16,412 nucleotides of DNA from Sulfurovum sp. (GTDB taxonomy: Bacteria; Campylobacterota; Campylobacteria; Campylobacterales; Sulfurovaceae): assembly GCA_027066595.1 (NCBI GenBank), contig JAMONG010000044.1, positions 1 to 16,412 of the forward strand, written 5' to 3'. Positions 14,005-16,412 of this stretch are shown in pieces. The translations under genes were made by a program, and so were the position numbers. Below the pieces are notes generated by a model that searched no databases, was not told where the DNA came from, and worked only from the letters and a program-made list of their open reading frames with translations. Position 1 is the first letter of the stretch. Every line of letters starts with the position of its first letter.

Positions 14005-14797
14005 CTAAATTATCCTTTAATTCATTATATATGTGATGATAAATAGATGTCTCAGCTTCATGAGGTCGAAGATTGGAGTTTAACTCCAGTTTTGAAAAAA
14101 GTTCGTTGACAATATCTTTAGAAAATACGCTCGAGAGATTTTTAGAAAGTTTTTTACGTGGTTGCGCAAAGGCAATTTTTAAAAACGCTTCAAACTTTTC
14201 GTCATCTCGTGACTGATTTTTCTCTATTAAAAGCACGGCAGAAGTGACGTTTGGAGGAGGAACAAATGCTTCAGGCTCAACCTCGAAACAAAGTGTTGCT
14301 TTTCCCACGCTTTGTGCTAAGACAGACAAAGAAGAAAATTCTTTCTGTTTTGTCTTTGCAGAAAACTTAACGGCAACTTCTTTTTGAACCATTACCAAAA
14401 CGCTTTGGCAATGTTCATCTTTAAATGCTTTTAAGATGATATTGGTCGCGATATAATAGGGTAAGTTAGCAACTAAATGATAAGGTTCATCTAGTAAACT
14501 TCCTGACTCCCAACGCTCAAGCACATCTCCACAACGCAATTCGAAGCGCCCCTCGTTAATCGGGGTTTCAAATTCACTTGTCAGATGCTCACATAATCTT
14601 TTATCAACCTCAAATGCTGTGACATTACGAACTTTTACAAGTTCTTTGGTTAAATCACCTAAGCCAGGCCCAATTTCTGCAACTTTTAAGTTATCGTTGG
14701 GCATCGCTTGGATGATTTTGTGAAGATAGACGTCATTCTTCAAAAAGTTTTGACCAAATTTTTTAGACGCAAATTCAGCTAAATTGTCAATAATCAT
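13937..14797 (-). CDS. ksgA: 16S rRNA adenine dimethyltransferase KsgA
   Basis: KsgA (RsmA) dimethylates two adjacent adenines near the 3' end of 16S rRNA during 30S assembly, using S-adenosylmethionine. Visible motifs are KFGQNFL (13-19), the SAM-binding EIGPGLGDLT (41-50), the acidic end of the second strand in FEVDKRL (62-68), GDVLE (90-94), NLPYYI (111-116) and a C-terminal segment AQPRKKLSKNL (211-221). Homologues from this phylum are, from memory, about 265-275 residues; this one has 286. The extra basic tail (residues 265-286, KQYSKQRKLSKSRAKN) is encoded by the 68 bases shared, in another frame, with the start of rnj. AAGGAAA eight bases before the ATG supports the start. It is divergent from hisF, with a 131-base shared promoter region. 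Confidence 0.95.
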   Translation of the reverse strand: MIIDNLAEFASKKFGQNFLKNDVYLHKIIQAMPNDNLKVAEIGPGLGDLTKELVKVRNVTAFEVDKRLCEHLTSEFETPINEGRFELRCGDVLERWESGSLLDEPYHLVANLPYYIATNIILKAFKDEHCQSVLVMVQKEVAVKFSAKTKQKEFSSLSVLAQSVGKATLCFEVEPEAFVPPPNVTSAVLLIEKNQSRDDEKFEAFLKIAFAQPRKKLSKNLSSVFSKDIVNELFSKLELNSNLRPHEAETSIYHHIYNELKDNLDGKQYSKQRKLSKSRAKNSEQQ

Positions 14798-14850
14798 ACT
14801 ATAAGTTTCCTTTATATTAACTATTAATCACATGTAGTAGATTATTTTTG

Positions 14851-14856
14851 TATAAT
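14851..14856 (+). promoter_or_regulatory. Candidate -10 for the hisF unit
   Basis: A perfect TATAAT, preceded by TTTTTG, lies in the 131-base gap between divergent ksgA and hisF. It would give a leader of about 66 bases. Other AT-rich hexamers nearby (for example TATGAT at 14881-14886) could compete, and I could not choose a ksgA promoter on the opposite strand. Confidence 0.4.
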
Positions 14857-14928
14857 TCTACCATAATATATCGTGACTAATATGATAACTTTATAAAAGT
14901 CAGAATTTAAAATGAAAAGAGTTGTTAA

Positions 14929-15693
14929 ATGGATTACTTTGCAAAACGAATTATACCTTGCCTAGATGTCAATGATGGACGTGTGGTAAAAGGTGTAAAT
15001 TTTGTAGGATTACGTGATGCAGGTGATCCTGTAGAAGTGGCACGTCGTTATAATGAAGAGGGTGCAGACGAGATTACGTTTCTTGACATTGGTGCGAGTC
15101 ATGAAGGACGCGATACTATAGTAGACGTAGTAAAAAAAGTAGCACAAGAAGTGTTCATTCCTCTTACTGTTGGCGGAGGGATACGGGAACTTCCAGATAT
15201 TTATAATCTTCTGAATGTTGGATGTGACAAAGTGAGCATTAATTCTGCAGCCATCAAAAGACCCACATTCATAGAAGAGGGTGCAAAACGTTTTGGCTCT
15301 CAGTGTATTGTGGTTGCTATCGATGCAAAACAAGTCTCACCCAATAAATGGAACATCTTTACACATGGTGGACGAAACGACACAGGCTTGGATGCACTTG
15401 AATGGGCAAAAGAAGCATACGACAGAGGTGCAGGTGAGTTGCTTGTGACCTCTATGGATGCAGATGGAACCAAAGCAGGGTTTGATAATACTTTAAATAA
15501 GAAGATATCGGAACTTGTGAATATCCCTGTCATCGCATCTGGTGGAGCAGGAACTATGAAACATATAGAAGAGGCATTTACCTTGGGCAATGCAGATGCA
15601 GCACTGGCTGCTTCTATCTTTCACTTTAAAGAGATTGACATCTTGGAGTTAAAAGAGTATCTTCGTAAACAAAATATCCCTGTAAGGATTTAA
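14929..15693 (+). CDS. hisF: Imidazole glycerol phosphate synthase cyclase subunit HisF
   Basis: HisF is the (beta/alpha)8 barrel that, with the glutaminase HisH, turns PRFAR plus ammonia into imidazole glycerol phosphate and AICAR in histidine synthesis. The catalytic aspartates are Asp13 in IPCLDV and Asp132 in VVAIDAK. Phosphate-binding loops are VGGGIR (81-86), DADGT (177-181) and ASGGAG (203-208). GRVVKGVNF (17-25) and FLDIGAS (51-57) are typical. At 254 residues it is full length with no visible defect. HisH and the other his genes are not in the window, so the his genes appear dispersed, as is common in this phylum. The ribosome binding site is weak (AAAAGAG). A nucleoside-phosphorylase-like gene starts one base after its stop. 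Confidence 0.97.
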   Translation: MDYFAKRIIPCLDVNDGRVVKGVNFVGLRDAGDPVEVARRYNEEGADEITFLDIGASHEGRDTIVDVVKKVAQEVFIPLTVGGGIRELPDIYNLLNVGCDKVSINSAAIKRPTFIEEGAKRFGSQCIVVAIDAKQVSPNKWNIFTHGGRNDTGLDALEWAKEAYDRGAGELLVTSMDADGTKAGFDNTLNKKISELVNIPVIASGGAGTMKHIEEAFTLGNADAALAASIFHFKEIDILELKEYLRKQNIPVRI

Positions 15694-15694
15694 G

Positions 15695-16219
15695 ATGTTT
15701 ATATGTGCAGGTGAAAGTGAACAGTTTGATTTTGCTATTCCCGTAGGTATAGGGATGACTGATGTTGCTATTAATTTGACTAAATTATGCCTTTTTCCTC
15801 AAAAACCAGCATTTCTTTTTTTTGTAGGAACAGCAGGTTCATATGGCAAAAAAAATATTTTTGATATAGTAGAGTCAAAAACAGCAACCAATATAGAAAA
15901 TAGTTTTTTCACAGGTAAAGCATATACACCCATAGATAATATGGTGTCAACTGCAGAAGATGTTTCACGTGAAACAATTATCAATTCCTCTAACTATATC
16001 ACAACTGATAAAGCGTTAGGAAAATCATACCTGTCAAAAAATATTCATTTAGAGAATATGGAATACTATGCAGTACTTAAAGTTGCCAAACATTTTGGCA
16101 TACCAGCAGCAGGTGTTTTTATAGTAACCAATTATTGTGACAGTCATGCACATAAAGATTTTATGGATAATCATAAAGAAGCGATGACAAGACTCACAAC
16201 ATATATTAAGAGAAAGTAA
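15695..16219 (+). CDS. Compact nucleoside phosphorylase-like protein
   Basis: The fold resembles the purine nucleoside phosphorylase/MTAN superfamily. VGIGMTDVAINLT (17-29) matches the GIGKVNAA strand of MTAN, FVGTAGSYG (43-51) matches its GSAGG loop, and NMEYYAVLKVAKHFGIP (121-137) followed by VFIVTNYCD (141-149) matches the VEMExxA...ISD segments. Met122, Glu123 and Asp149 would correspond to the ribose-binding Met-Glu and base-contacting Asp. At 174 residues it is much shorter than MTAN (about 230): the usual N-terminal strand with the first catalytic Glu is absent, and the middle is reduced. It cannot be extended upstream without overlapping hisF. AAGGAT inside the hisF end is its ribosome binding site. 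Substrate and activity are unknown. It could be a divergent hydrolase or a non-catalytic family member. Confidence 0.8.
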   Translation: MFICAGESEQFDFAIPVGIGMTDVAINLTKLCLFPQKPAFLFFVGTAGSYGKKNIFDIVESKTATNIENSFFTGKAYTPIDNMVSTAEDVSRETIINSSNYITTDKALGKSYLSKNIHLENMEYYAVLKVAKHFGIPAAGVFIVTNYCDSHAHKDFMDNHKEAMTRLTTYIKRK

Positions 16220-16224
16220 ATAAA

Positions 16225-16412
16225 ATGTCAAAAAGTATTATACAAGACTTAACAAAAGAGGAACTAGGGGAGTTAATTAAACCAAGTTTCCGTGCCAAAC
16301 AAATTTATAATTGGATGTATCATAAGTATGCTACTTCTTTTGATGAAATGAAAAATCTCCCAAAAGAGATGAGAGAAAAGTTAAATGAAGAATATACAGT
16401 TGCACCTCTCAA
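16225..16412 (+). CDS. rlmN: 23S rRNA/tRNA methyltransferase RlmN, N-terminal part
   Basis: RlmN is a radical SAM enzyme that methylates C2 of an adenine in 23S rRNA (A2503 in E. coli) and of A37 in some tRNAs. Only 62 codons are present before the window ends. They match the N-terminal helix-hairpin part of the family: FRAKQIYNWMYHKYATSF (22-39), with DEMKNLPKEMREKL following. The CxxxCxxC iron-sulfur motif lies outside the window, so this rests on the N-terminal segment alone. It starts five bases after the phosphorylase-like gene, with a purine-rich AGAGAAAG upstream, and appears to be the third gene of the hisF unit. Confidence 0.88.
   Translation, partial: MSKSIIQDLTKEELGELIKPSFRAKQIYNWMYHKYATSFDEMKNLPKEMREKLNEEYTVAPL

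Noticed and set aside
13280..14036. Several overlapping plus-strand open frames opposite rnj
   Set aside because: They are rich in Phe, Leu, Val, Tyr and Cys because they are the complement of the Asn/Lys/Pro-rich RNase J tail. None has a ribosome binding site or family resemblance, and the minus-strand genes have clear motifs.
1..16412. CRISPR arrays, insertion sequences, tRNA or rRNA genes, toxin-antitoxin pairs
   Set aside because: The intergenic spaces are all under 170 bases and show no regularly spaced repeats, transposase motifs, cloverleaf sequence or rRNA core sequence. The short genes do not resemble known toxins or antitoxins.

Overview
The window looks like the replication-origin end of a chromosome from a Campylobacterota (epsilonproteobacterial) organism, probably near the Sulfurovum/Sulfurimonas-type lineages. 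The reasons are the AT-rich sequence, the form of DnaA and RNase J, DnaA-box-like sites with the TTCAC core described for this group, and the linkage of ksgA, rnj, kdsD/kpsF and rlmN, which I recall from Helicobacter and Campylobacter. Genus assignment is inference.

Bases 1-5859 read rightward: dnaA, a 167-bp intergenic region that I read as the core of oriC, dnaN, pyrG and recJ. The intergenic region carries TTCAC-core DnaA boxes and a clear DnaA-trio array just before the dnaN ribosome binding site. dnaN, pyrG and recJ are tightly packed; recJ starts inside the pyrG stop codon. A small membrane-anchored protein of unknown function (5961-6374) follows behind its own promoter region, which contains a perfect palindrome.

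Bases 6375-14797 read leftward. In transcription order: ksgA (16S rRNA dimethyltransferase) overlaps rnj (RNase J with a long Asn-rich tail) by 68 nt. A pair of unrecognised membrane proteins follows (one with internal repeats, one with a helix-hairpin-helix-like end), closed by a strong terminator. Then come kdsD, rluB-type pseudouridine synthase and rarA, which overlap or nearly touch, behind an extended -10 promoter. Last are two glycine-zipper lipoproteins behind another extended -10 promoter, the second carrying an OmpA-like peptidoglycan-binding domain.

Bases 14929-16412 read rightward again: hisF, a short nucleoside-phosphorylase-like protein and the first 62 codons of rlmN, closely spaced as one operon.

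The content is mostly housekeeping: replication initiation and elongation, recombination repair (RecJ, RarA), rRNA modification and RNA decay (KsgA, RluB-type, RlmN, RNase J), CTP and histidine synthesis, and envelope functions (KdsD, lipoproteins). I see no mobile element, phage, CRISPR array, toxin-antitoxin pair, tRNA or rRNA, and no gene-free stretch longer than 300 bases. The most notable items are the origin with its trio array, the RNase J tail, the ksgA/rnj overlap, the compact phosphorylase, and several short unrecognised envelope genes.
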